Source: Actinomycetota bacterium
GTDB lineage: Bacteria > Actinomycetota > Coriobacteriia > Anaerosomatales > JAHIQC01
Assembly (NCBI GenBank): GCA_018902765.1
Contig: JAHIQC010000040.1
Location: 1-5,486, forward strand
DNA: 5,486 bases
Direction: 5' to 3'
Shown here: piece after piece, positions 1 through 5,074 of the stretch
Numbering within the stretch: position 1 is the stretch's first letter
Layout: each line of letters opens with the position of its first letter
Notes under the pieces: generated by a model
Told to the model about the DNA's origin: nothing
The model's input: the letters and a program-made list of their open reading frames with translations, nothing else
Databases searched by the model: none
Translations under genes and position numbers: made by a program

Positions 1-1
1 C

Positions 2-892
2 CAGCTGGTCGCGGGCGACACCAACGCCAACGCCTCCCTAAACGGCGTTGACCAGGATTACGCGACGGTCAAGGGACTCGAGCTCGCATATGGAGCGTTC
101 TTCACCGAACGCGACATTAGGGCAAGCGCGCAAGTCGTCGTGCTCGGATCGACGCTTGCCGAGGATCTGTACGGCGCCGATGTCGACCCCACAGGCGAGC
201 GCATCCGCTCGGGCAACATGATGCTCACGGTCATCGGCGTGCTCAAGGAAAAGGGCACATCGGGATTCACCAATGTGGACTCCAGCGCGCTCATCCCCTT
301 GTCGACCCACGAGCGCTACGTATCGGGCAGTGAGTATCTATCGTCCATCACGCTCACCGTGCAAGATGAGGAGCAGATGACCGCGGTCGAAGATTCGGTC
401 ACAAACCTGCTTCTCGAACGACACAGCATCGCCGATCCGGACTACGCCGACTTCCGCATCCAAAACATGGCCGACATCCTGTCCACGGTGACGACAGTCA
501 CGAGCACGTTCACGATGCTCTTGGCCGCCATCGCGAGCATCTCACTTCTGGTCGGCGGCATCGGCATCATGAACATGATGCTCACCACCGTCACCGAGCG
601 GACCCGTGAGATCGGGCTGCGCAAGGCGATCGGAGCCGACGACGACGTCATCTCGCTACAGTTCCTCACCGAGTCGGTAGTGCTCACGCTCGTGGGCGGC
701 GCGCTCGGGATCCTGACGGGCTGGGGCATCGCGGCGTTTGCCGCCAGACTCCTGTCCACGCAGGCCATCGTGTCCGCGAGTTCGGTGGGCCTCGCGTTCG
801 GCGTGTGCGCCGGCATCGGCGTGGTGTTCGGATTCTACCCGGCGCGTCGCGCGGCCAAGATGAGCCCGATCGACGCCCTGAGATATCAGTAG
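2..892 (+). CDS. MacB/FtsX-family ABC transporter permease, C-terminal part (5' end outside window)
   Basis: The frame is open from base 2 and ends at TAG 890-892, leaving 296 codons; the start and first membrane helix lie upstream. Fragment residues 1 to about 150 are the end of the extracytoplasmic MacB_PCD-type domain (NGVDQDYATVKGLELAYG, and the VVVLGSTLAEDLYG stretch). Three hydrophobic segments follow at about 170-195, 226-249 and 258-279, the normal FtsX-domain pattern. The conserved cytoplasmic motif TERTREIGLRKAIGA sits at about 198-212, and the C-terminus PIDALRYQ is typical of the family. These permeases work with a MacB-type ATPase, often with a membrane-fusion adaptor, to export peptides, antibiotics or lipoproteins or to transmit force. 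The substrate cannot be read here. An ATPase gene is expected just upstream. The family call is secure; the specific role is unknown. Confidence 0.95.
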   Translation, partial: QLVAGDTNANASLNGVDQDYATVKGLELAYGAFFTERDIRASAQVVVLGSTLAEDLYGADVDPTGERIRSGNMMLTVIGVLKEKGTSGFTNVDSSALIPLSTHERYVSGSEYLSSITLTVQDEEQMTAVEDSVTNLLLERHSIADPDYADFRIQNMADILSTVTTVTSTFTMLLAAIASISLLVGGIGIMNMMLTTVTERTREIGLRKAIGADDDVISLQFLTESVVLTLVGGALGILTGWGIAAFAARLLSTQAIVSASSVGLAFGVCAGIGVVFGFYPARRAAKMSPIDALRYQ

Positions 893-895
893 ACC

Positions 896-923
896 CAAGG
901 CGCGATGCGCCTTTGACCAAAGG
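896..923 (+). promoter_or_regulatory. Two mutually exclusive hairpins in the permease/small-protein gap, one covering the ribosome binding site
   Basis: AAGGCGC (897-903) and GCGCCTT (907-913) form a 7-bp stem with loop GAT. CCTTT (910-914) can instead pair with AAAGG (919-923), which is the start of the Shine-Dalgarno AAAGGAG of the next gene. Both structures use 910-913, so they exclude each other. No U-tract follows beyond TTT, so a terminator is less likely than an effect on translation or mRNA stability. The pairing is seen in the sequence; any regulatory role is inference. Confidence 0.4.
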
Positions 924-931
924 AGATAGAG

Positions 932-1420
932 ATGAAGACAATAGGAATCGTTATCGCGGTCATCGTGCTCGTAGGAGCTGCGTTCTGGGGCGGAGGCATC
1001 TACGCGAACGCCGGCACGAGTGCTGCCGGCACGGGCCCCGGCGCCGGCGTTGATGGGCAAGGCCGGGGTGCGGGCGGCCCCATGGCAGACCTCACGGATG
1101 ATGAGCGCGCGCAGATCGAGAGCATGACCGACGAAGAGCGCCAGGAGTTTCTCGCCGAGAAGTTCGACGGTCAGGTGCCAACGGGCGGGCCCGGCGGCAT
1201 ACGTGGCGGCACCATCGACGGTGAAGTCCTCGAGGTCGCCCAGGACACCGTGACTCTCAAGCTCACCAGCGGCTCGCAGACGGTGTACTACGACGGCGAC
1301 ACGACCATCGCCTACGAAGGGGGTGCGGCCAAACTGGCCGCAGGCTCTCAGATCCTCGTCATCGCCGAACCGGCAGCCGACGGCGTCACGAACGCGAGCG
1401 TCATCGTGGTCAAGAAGTAG
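932..1420 (+). CDS. Membrane-anchored small protein with C-terminal beta-rich domain (DUF5666-like)
   Basis: This is a 162-residue protein starting at ATG 932 with a good ribosome binding site (AAAGGAG, 919-925, 6 bases upstream). Residues 4-24 are a hydrophobic signal-anchor or uncleaved signal sequence with no lipobox cysteine, so the rest should be outside the membrane. Residues 29-52 are a Gly/Ala-rich linker, and 53-75 are an acidic, probably helical stretch (LTDDERAQIESMTDEERQEF). About 90-161 is a beta-rich domain with the pattern GEVLEVAQDTVTLKL, then a Gly-Ser turn and ILVIAEP, ending VIVVKK. This resembles the OB-like DUF5666 domain, by pattern only. It lies 39 bases after the permease and is probably co-transcribed, which suggests an accessory role in the same export or envelope system. 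No enzymatic residues are evident and the function is unknown. Confidence 0.85.
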   Translation: MKTIGIVIAVIVLVGAAFWGGGIYANAGTSAAGTGPGAGVDGQGRGAGGPMADLTDDERAQIESMTDEERQEFLAEKFDGQVPTGGPGGIRGGTIDGEVLEVAQDTVTLKLTSGSQTVYYDGDTTIAYEGGAAKLAAGSQILVIAEPAADGVTNASVIVVKK

Positions 1421-1438
1421 TACGACTCCACAGCCGTC

Positions 1439-1444
1439 TACGAT
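1439..1444 (+). promoter_or_regulatory. Possible -10 element for the VOC gene
   Basis: TACGAT fits the TAnnnT -10 pattern and would put the transcription start near 1451, inside the dyad at 1444-1461. That arrangement would let a repressor on the dyad block transcription. No convincing -35 element is visible at the right spacing, so this is tentative. Confidence 0.3.
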
Positions 1445-1461
1445 ATACCCCACGGGGTATA
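1444..1461. promoter_or_regulatory. Perfect 18-bp dyad TATACCCC-AC-GGGGTATA, resembling a CsoR/CstR-family operator
   Basis: Two perfect 8-base arms are separated by AC, 25 bases before the ATG of the VOC gene. The CsoR/RcnR/CstR/FrmR repressor family typically binds dyads of A/T-flanked G/C tracts of the type ATACCC-n-GGGTAT, which this matches closely. These regulators sense copper, nickel, persulfide or formaldehyde, and the site alone does not say which. No such regulator gene is in the window. Alternative: an RNA hairpin ending the upstream transcript, but no U-tract follows (GACAAAGG). Confidence 0.55.
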
Positions 1462-1470
1462 GACAAAGGG

Positions 1471-1480
1471 TTAGGAGGTG
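1471..1480 (+). promoter_or_regulatory. Strong ribosome binding site of the VOC gene, deciding its start
   Basis: TTAGGAGGTG contains a near-perfect anti-16S match. The GTG at 1478-1480 is in frame with the gene but belongs to this site, so it cannot be the start. The ATG at 1487 is correctly spaced, 8 bases after AGGAGG. Confidence 0.85.
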
Positions 1481-1486
1481 TTTCAG

Positions 1487-1885
1487 ATGACACCCACAGG
1501 AACAATGAGCAGCTTGGCTGCTTCGCACGTATACGCGGTGCTTCCGGCCGAGGATCTATCTCGGGCCCGCAAATTCTACGGCGAGACCCTCGGTTTGTCC
1601 GTAGAGGACATGCCGGGTCCCCAGTTCATGATTCACGCTGGGGGCGACAGTCGCGTACTGGTATATGAGACATCCCACACCACCGCCCACAACACGGCGG
1701 CCGTGTTCCTTGTCGACGATCTGCCCGCGACTATGAGCGCCTTGAGCTCTCACGGTGTCTGCTTCGAGGAGTACGACATGCCCGGTCTCAAGACCGTAGA
1801 TGGCATAGCGGAATCCCCCGCAGGCTCTTCGGCATGGTTCACCGATTCCGAGGGCAACATCGTTTCCCTCACTCATTTGAACTGA
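1487..1885 (+). CDS. VOC (glyoxalase/bleomycin-resistance fold) family protein
   Basis: This is a 132-residue single-domain protein, a usual size for the family. The first beta-alpha unit carries the hallmark RKFYGETLGL at residues 28-37 after a strand that begins SHVYAVLP. The C-terminal unit ends AWFTDSEGNIVSL at 116-128, matching the family pattern F-x-D-P-x-GN. VOC proteins form paired beta-alpha-beta-beta-beta modules that bind a divalent metal and act on aldehydes, thiols or dioxygen, or bind drugs; the reaction cannot be assigned from this sequence. H14 is one possible metal ligand in strand 1, but the usual glutamate near the C-terminus is not clearly present, so activity may differ from glyoxalase I. 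ATG 1487 was chosen on its ribosome binding site; ATG 1505 is possible. The gene stands alone between a CsoR-like dyad and a terminator. Confidence 0.9.
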   Translation: MTPTGTMSSLAASHVYAVLPAEDLSRARKFYGETLGLSVEDMPGPQFMIHAGGDSRVLVYETSHTTAHNTAAVFLVDDLPATMSALSSHGVCFEEYDMPGLKTVDGIAESPAGSSAWFTDSEGNIVSLTHLN

Positions 1886-1908
1886 CATCCAGACCGATGA
1901 TCATGCGT

Positions 1909-1940
1909 GAACGGGGCCTTCACGGGCCTCGTTCTCGTTA
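1909..1940 (+). terminator. Probable intrinsic terminator after the VOC gene
   Basis: GAACGGGGCC (1909-1918) pairs with GGCCTCGTTC (1925-1934) over 10 positions including one G-U pair, with a 6-base loop. The tail TCGTTAT is only moderately T-rich, so termination may be partial. It starts 23 bases after the VOC stop codon. It also argues that the next gene does not start at the in-frame GTG 1907, which would put coding sequence inside this hairpin. Confidence 0.6.
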
Positions 1941-1978
1941 TCCGCACCCCTCGATTGCGATTCGTGCGTGCACTCGCG

Positions 1979-1987
1979 TGCTACCAT
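1979..1987 (+). promoter_or_regulatory. Possible extended -10 promoter for azlC-azlD
   Basis: TGCTACCAT combines an extended TG with TACCAT (fits TAnnnT), placing the transcription start near 1994, about 30 bases before the chosen azlC start and after the VOC terminator. The nearest -35-like hexamer, TTGCGA at 1955-1960, is spaced too far (21 bases), so support is modest. Confidence 0.35.
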
Positions 1988-2012
1988 CGGCTCTCGCCCG
2001 CCGCAAGATTCG

Positions 2013-2017
2013 TGGAG
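2013..2017 (+). promoter_or_regulatory. Ribosome binding site supporting the azlC start at GTG 2024
   Basis: TGGAG lies 6 bases before GTG 2024. The other in-frame candidates (GTG 1907, GTG 2012, ATG 2045) have no comparable purine-rich site at good spacing. Confidence 0.5.
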
Positions 2018-2023
2018 CAGCCC

Positions 2024-2719
2024 GTGCCCCGTCGCCGACACAGCATGATCACAGGAGCGCGCGACGTCGCGCCTATCTTGCTTGGGATCGTGCCGTTCGG
2101 CCTTGTCGCCGGCTCACAGGTCATCAGCGCGGGATTCGGCATGGCCGAGGCCATCGGGATGTCTCTGTTCGTGAACGCGGGCGCCTCCCAGATCGCTGCC
2201 ACCTCGCTGTATATAGAGGGCGCGCCACTGTTCGTGATCCTCGGCACAGCGCTCGTGATCAACGCGCGCATGTTCATCTACAGCATCTCGATAGCGCCGG
2301 TCTTAGAAAGTGCGTCGGCTCGGCTGAGGCCGCTTCTGGGGCACATGCTGGTCGACCAGAACTACGCCATGACCATGACGCGCGGCCGCGAACGCAGCGA
2401 TGTCGACCCTGTGCCCTACTACATCGGCGCGTGGCTCGCTCTCGCCAGCACCTGGCAGCTCTCATCGATCGCCGGCGCGGCGTTGGGCCCCTTCATCCCC
2501 GCCTCGTGGGGACTCGATTTCGCCGTGCCGCTCGTGTTCTTGGCGATGCTCGTCCCATCGCTCAAAGGGCGCCTCTCGCTTGAGGTCGCGGGCATCACCG
2601 CCATGGCCGCAGCCCTGCTGGTTCCGAGGCTTCCGATGCAAACCGGCCTTCTTGTGGCCATGTTCGCGGGAATGCTGTGGGGCGCGTTGCGCCATCCGGC
2701 AAAGGAGCCGAGTTCGTGA
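2024..2719 (+). CDS. azlC: AzlC-family branched-chain amino acid exporter, large subunit
   Basis: With the GTG start at 2024 this is a 231-residue integral membrane protein, normal for AzlC. Conserved family blocks are visible in order: ILLGIVPFGLVAG at about 18-30, NAGASQIAATSLY at 51-63, NARMFIYSISIAPVL at 80-94, DQNYAMTM at 111-118, and WGLDFAVPLVFLAMLVPSLKG at about 162-182. Several hydrophobic helices follow one another, with two close ones at the C-terminus (about 186-202 and 207-222). AzlC pairs with the small AzlD protein to export branched-chain amino acids or their analogues; the substrate here is inferred from the family. The azlD start overlaps its stop, so the two are translationally coupled. 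The exact start is the main uncertainty. The open frame reaches back to 1907, but that segment lacks family similarity and overlaps a terminator. Confidence 0.93.
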   Translation: MPRRRHSMITGARDVAPILLGIVPFGLVAGSQVISAGFGMAEAIGMSLFVNAGASQIAATSLYIEGAPLFVILGTALVINARMFIYSISIAPVLESASARLRPLLGHMLVDQNYAMTMTRGRERSDVDPVPYYIGAWLALASTWQLSSIAGAALGPFIPASWGLDFAVPLVFLAMLVPSLKGRLSLEVAGITAMAAALLVPRLPMQTGLLVAMFAGMLWGALRHPAKEPSS

Positions 2720-3048
2720 GCGCCACGACGACGTTCTGGCTCATCATCGCGGTGCTCGCTGTCGGCACGTGGGCTATGCGTGCGCTGCCGATCATGCTGC
2801 ACGGCCACGTCGCACTGCCTTCTTGGGCGGAGCGGTTGCTGCGCTACGTTCCGGTTGCGGCACTGACCGCACTCGTTGTGCCTGGTGCGCTGTACGTGAA
2901 GGTCGACGGCGCGTACACCTTCGCTGCGGCCCGACTTCTTGCTGCAGGAATGGCAATGCTCGTGGCTGCGCGCACCAAGAGCGTCGTGTGGACGCTTGCG
3001 GCCGGCATGGTGACACTGTGGATCGGCCAAGCACTCCTCGGCGGCTGA
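2716..3048 (+). CDS. azlD: AzlD-family branched-chain amino acid exporter, small subunit
   Basis: This 110-residue membrane protein has about four hydrophobic segments (roughly 6-22, 43-61, 67-85 and 88-108). The family signature TWAMRALPIML is at 18-28 and RYVPVAALTALVVPG at 43-57. The GTG start at 2716 overlaps the azlC stop (GTGA), and AAAGGAG at 2701-2707 lies 8 bases upstream, which fixes the start despite a longer open frame reaching back to 2677. Known AzlD proteins act with AzlC as one exporter in the cytoplasmic membrane. The gene ends 48 bases from the stop of the convergent PhzF-family gene; no clear terminator is visible in that gap. Confidence 0.93.
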   Translation: MSATTTFWLIIAVLAVGTWAMRALPIMLHGHVALPSWAERLLRYVPVAALTALVVPGALYVKVDGAYTFAAARLLAAGMAMLVAARTKSVVWTLAAGMVTLWIGQALLGG

Positions 3049-3096
3049 TCTGACCGCACGGGTGATGCTCCGAGTACGCCAAGGTGGGCAAGCGAG

Positions 3097-3945
3097 CTAG
3101 ATGATGAACTCGCCTCGGGCCACAAGACGCGCGCTGCCGCCAACCTCGATGGTCCCATTCTCGTCGTCTCCGCCTGTCGCACGCGCAAGCAACTTGGACG
3201 GACGCCCGATCTCGGTGCCCTGAGAGATCTCGATCTCGTCACCCCATCCGATCACCTCGTGGCGCGAGAGATGCAGCGCGAGGGGACCTGCCGCGGAGCC
3301 CGTGGCTGGATCTTCCTCGACCCCCATGCCTGGGGCGAACATGCGCGACTTGACCCGCGTGCCGTCCAGGGCGAAGCAGCTCACGCAAGCATCCCCCACG
3401 ACAGCGGCGAGCCTGACCATATCCGGGGACAGAGCAGCGACCTCTTCGGCGCGCGAGAGCGAAACCATGATGTGCAGAGGGCCGTTGCGATACGTCTCCA
3501 CGGGCAGCACGGAGCGCTTGACCCCGAGAGCCACGAGCAGGCCCCCGACTCGGTCATATTGCTCGACGTGCGGATGTGGCTGAGACATGCGCCCAAAGCT
3601 GATGGATGTGCCGTCTCGCTCCAAGACCACCGGTACAGTTCCGCTCGCGGTCTCAAGGTTGATGACCCCGAGTTGCATGGGCGAAGCCAGCACGAACGCG
3701 GTTCCGAGGACAGGGTGCCCGGCGAACGAGAGCTCCTCGGAAGGAGTGAATATCCGGACGCGCGCGTGGCCGTCCCTTTCGGCCGGCAGAACGAATGCAC
3801 ACTCTGAGAACCTCAGCTCCTTGGCCAGTGTCTGCATCTGAGCCGAGCTTAGTCGCCGAGCATCTGTGAAGACGCCCAGTTGGTTACCCTCGAAGGGCGT
3901 ATCGGTGAACACATCGACGATTGTGAAGCTTACTTTGTTGACCAT
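3097..3945 (-). CDS. PhzF-family isomerase/epimerase
   Basis: This 282-residue minus-strand protein has a typical PhzF length and two-lobed diaminopimelate-epimerase-like fold signatures. The N-terminus has VDVFTDTPFEGNQLGVF at about 10-26. E48 in RFSECAFV corresponds to the catalytic glutamate of PhzF. FTPSEELSFAGHPVLGTA at 66-83 includes the conserved H77, and EDPATGSAAG at 211-220 includes D212. All three key acid/base residues are therefore present, so the protein is probably active. PhzF itself isomerises trans-2,3-dihydro-3-hydroxyanthranilate in phenazine synthesis, but no other phenazine genes are near, so the substrate is unknown. The start is ATG at 3945-3943, with GGAGG (3954-3950) 4 bases upstream; an in-frame GTG at 3960 precedes that site and is less likely. 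Confidence 0.93.
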   Translation of the reverse strand: MVNKVSFTIVDVFTDTPFEGNQLGVFTDARRLSSAQMQTLAKELRFSECAFVLPAERDGHARVRIFTPSEELSFAGHPVLGTAFVLASPMQLGVINLETASGTVPVVLERDGTSISFGRMSQPHPHVEQYDRVGGLLVALGVKRSVLPVETYRNGPLHIMVSLSRAEEVAALSPDMVRLAAVVGDACVSCFALDGTRVKSRMFAPGMGVEEDPATGSAAGPLALHLSRHEVIGWGDEIEISQGTEIGRPSKLLARATGGDDENGTIEVGGSARLVARGEFII

Positions 3946-3989
3946 GGGCCCTCCGAACACGGAGCGTCTCGCCTCAAAGGCTTTTCGAG

Positions 3990-3995
3990 ATTATA
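3990..3995 (-). promoter_or_regulatory. -10 element (TATAAT) for the PhzF-family gene
   Basis: On the minus strand this reads GGCTATAATCTCG, a perfect TATAAT. It would start transcription near 3983 and give a leader of about 38 bases. No good -35 hexamer is seen 16-18 bases upstream, so an activator or a different sigma preference may be involved. Confidence 0.5.
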
Positions 3996-4051
3996 GCCGC
4001 ATGACACGAATCGGATGGCATAGCGCCCACGGGCCTGCCATCATCGGTCGT

Positions 4052-4894
4052 ATGACACCCAGATCGACACCCAGATCGACACCCCGCGACGCGAGCGTCG
4101 AGGCCGTGGCCGGACTCATCGAGTCCGAACCCACAGCGCCGCACACTCTCGAATCCTTGGCAGGTGCAGCGAGCCTCAGTCCGAGCCACCTGCGAAGGCT
4201 GTTCGTTGCACGTTACGGCATGACCCCCGCCGCCTACCTGCGCGCGGTTCGCCTCGGTGCCATGCGCGAGGACCTGCGAGCCGGGGTTGCCGTCTCAGCC
4301 GCCGGATTCTCCGCCGGTTTCGGCTCTCAGCGCGCCATCTACGAGCATTCGACGCGTGCTCTCGGTATGGCGCCGTCCGCCTACCGCCAAGGCGCGCCCG
4401 GCCTCGAGATCGCTTGGGACACCGACACCTCCGCGCTTGGCACAATCGTGGTGGGCGCCACCGATAAGGGCTTATGCTGCGTGATCTTTGCAGACGGCTC
4501 CTCGGCACAAGACGCGCTTGCCAGCGAGTTTCCCCGCGCCACGCTGCACCACGATCCGGCGAGGGTGGCTCCCCACGTCGCGCGCCTCCAAGCGCTTCTG
4601 TCCGGCGACGAGACCGGCGAGGTGCCGCTCGATCTTATCGGCACGCCGTTCCAGCGCCGAGTCTGGGCCGAACTTCGCCGCATCCCGCGCGGACAGACCG
4701 CCACCTACGCACAGATTGCCGCGCGGATCGACTCGCCGCGCGCAGTGCGCGCAGTGGCCGGCGCATGCGCCCACAACCACGCCGCAATCGTGGTCCCCTG
4801 CCATCGCGTCATCCGCACCGACGGTGGCTTAGGCGGATACAAGTGGGGCATCGAGCGCAAGACCAGACTCCTTGCCGAGGAAAGGACGCGCTGA
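4052..4894 (+). CDS. AraC-type HTH fused to O6-alkylguanine-DNA alkyltransferase (Ada-like, no zinc domain)
   Basis: The protein has 280 residues from ATG 4052. After a Thr-Pro-Arg-rich repeat (2-12), residues 15-112 are an AraC-family DNA-binding region: first helix-turn-helix LESLAGAASLSPSHLRRLF (33-51), second around VSAAGFSAGFGSQRAIYEHS (81-100), with the usual ending ALGMAPSAYRQG. Residues 118-190 match the alkyltransferase N-terminal ribonuclease-like lobe. Residues 194-275 are the catalytic lobe: TPFQRRVWAELRRIPRGQTA, TYAQIA, and VPCHRV with nucleophile C250 and the upstream conserved N242. It removes alkyl groups from O6-alkylguanine in DNA by suicidal transfer to C250. Classical Ada has a further N-terminal zinc domain that senses methylphosphotriesters; it is absent here. 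ATG 4001 (about 17 residues longer) is an alternative start; neither has a strong ribosome binding site. Confidence 0.92.
   Translation: MTPRSTPRSTPRDASVEAVAGLIESEPTAPHTLESLAGAASLSPSHLRRLFVARYGMTPAAYLRAVRLGAMREDLRAGVAVSAAGFSAGFGSQRAIYEHSTRALGMAPSAYRQGAPGLEIAWDTDTSALGTIVVGATDKGLCCVIFADGSSAQDALASEFPRATLHHDPARVAPHVARLQALLSGDETGEVPLDLIGTPFQRRVWAELRRIPRGQTATYAQIAARIDSPRAVRAVAGACAHNHAAIVVPCHRVIRTDGGLGGYKWGIERKTRLLAEERTR
4054..4084 (+). repeat. 12-bp tandem repeat GACACCCAGATC (two perfect copies plus 7 bases) at the Ada-like gene start
   Basis: Copies lie at 4054-4065 and 4066-4077, with a partial third copy (GACACCC) at 4078-4084. The repeat is in frame and encodes the tetrapeptide TPRS twice, then TPRD. 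The first copy overlaps the last base of the chosen ATG. Loss or gain of a unit would keep the frame. Confidence 0.85.
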
Positions 4895-4910
4895 GGCGAC
4901 CATCGTCGCC
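4895..4910 (+). terminator. Short hairpin after the Ada-like gene, weak terminator candidate
   Basis: GGCGAC (4895-4900) pairs with GTCGCC (4905-4910) around the loop CATC, immediately after the stop codon. No T-tract follows (CGCGACGAAAC), so efficient intrinsic termination is doubtful; it could instead protect the mRNA 3' end. Confidence 0.3.
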
Positions 4911-4914
4911 CGCG

Positions 4915-4940
4915 ACGAAACACCACAATTCATGTTTCGT
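4915..4940. promoter_or_regulatory. Dyad ACGAAACA-N10-TGTTTCGT upstream of the oxidoreductase promoter
   Basis: Perfect 8-base arms at 4915-4922 and 4933-4940 are separated by 10 bases. The centre is about 57 bases before the inferred transcription start. The right arm overlaps the next dyad by four bases. It may be an operator for an unidentified regulator, or an RNA hairpin at the end of the upstream transcript; no regulator family is recognised. Confidence 0.4.
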
Positions 4941-4954
4941 GAATCGTGTCACGA
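4937..4954. promoter_or_regulatory. CRP/FNR-spaced dyad TCGTGA-N6-TCACGA
   Basis: Perfect 6-base arms are separated by 6 bases; the core CGTGA-N6-TCACG has the spacing and half-site type used by CRP/FNR-family activators (TGTGA-N6-TCACA in E. coli CRP). Its centre (4945/4946) is about 40 bases before the inferred start at 4985, the standard class II activator position. The absence of a good -35 hexamer fits activator dependence. The regulator itself is not in the window. Confidence 0.55.
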
Positions 4955-4972
4955 CTGCAGCCACGGGGTATC

Positions 4973-4978
4973 TATAAT
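4973..4978 (+). promoter_or_regulatory. -10 element (TATAAT) of the aldehyde:ferredoxin oxidoreductase gene
   Basis: A consensus TATAAT, giving a likely transcription start near 4985 and a leader of about 90 bases before ATG 5075. No recognisable -35 hexamer is present at 16-18 bases; the CRP/FNR-like dyad occupies that area. Confidence 0.6.
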
Positions 4979-4985
4979 GAATGTC

Positions 4986-5069
4986 GCCGACCTTCAGTCG
5001 GCTATTCGTGGTGCGATGGCTCCCGGTTCAAAGGACAGGTCAAGGCCATCGCCGCAAACGGTTTGGGGG
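4986..5069 (+). promoter_or_regulatory. Structured 5' leader of the oxidoreductase mRNA, possible riboswitch or attenuator
   Basis: Hairpin 1: GCCGAC (4986-4991) and GTCGGC (4997-5002), loop CTTCA. Hairpin 2: GCGATGGC (5013-5020) and GCCATCGC (5045-5052), a perfect 8-bp stem enclosing 24 bases in which TCC (5021-5023) can pair with GGA (5033-5035). CTCCC (5020-5024) is also complementary, with one G-U pair, to GGGGG (5065-5069), the only candidate Shine-Dalgarno for ATG 5075. Long-range pairing would form a pseudoknot hiding that site. Molybdenum/tungsten-cofactor riboswitches (Moco RNA) are known upstream of related genes, but I could not align this leader to that motif from memory. The pairing is seen; ligand sensing is inference. 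Confidence 0.45.
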
Positions 5070-5074
5070 TTCGT

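Noticed and set aside
1010..1033. Direct repeat GCCGGCACG (1010-1018 and 1025-1033)
   Set aside because: It lies in the Gly/Ala-rich linker coding region of the small protein and reflects low-complexity codons.
1478..1480. GTG as start of the VOC gene
   Set aside because: It is part of the Shine-Dalgarno TTAGGAGGTG; ATG 1487 is correctly spaced from it.
656..1528. Long minus-strand open frame opposite the permease, small-protein and VOC region
   Set aside because: It spans three plus-strand genes and their gaps, has low-complexity Arg/His/Ala-rich translation with no family motif, and is a product of GC-rich antisense frames.
1907..2023. N-terminal extension of azlC starting at GTG 1907
   Set aside because: It overlaps the terminator hairpin, has no ribosome binding site, and encodes sequence unlike AzlC N-termini.
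1834..2583. Plus-strand open frame overlapping the VOC end and most of azlC
   Set aside because: Arg/His-rich translation without recognisable motifs; the azlC frame in the same place carries clear family blocks.
3049..3096. Terminator between convergent azlD and PhzF-family genes
   Set aside because: Only a 5-bp stem (GCGAG/CTCGC) around the PhzF-family stop was found, with a long loop and no T-tract, so it is not reported as a terminator.
3259..3807. Plus-strand open frame opposite the PhzF-family gene
   Set aside because: The minus-strand frame has all PhzF catalytic motifs; this frame has none.
3866..4051. N-terminal extension of the Ada-like protein back to 3866
   Set aside because: It would overlap the divergent PhzF-family coding region and its TATAAT promoter, and adds no Ada zinc-domain cysteines. 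ATG 4001 remains a minor alternative.
5020..5040. tRNA-like GGTTCAAA (T-loop resemblance) in the oxidoreductase leader
   Set aside because: No acceptor, D or anticodon arms can be drawn around it; the flanking bases do not form the T stem.
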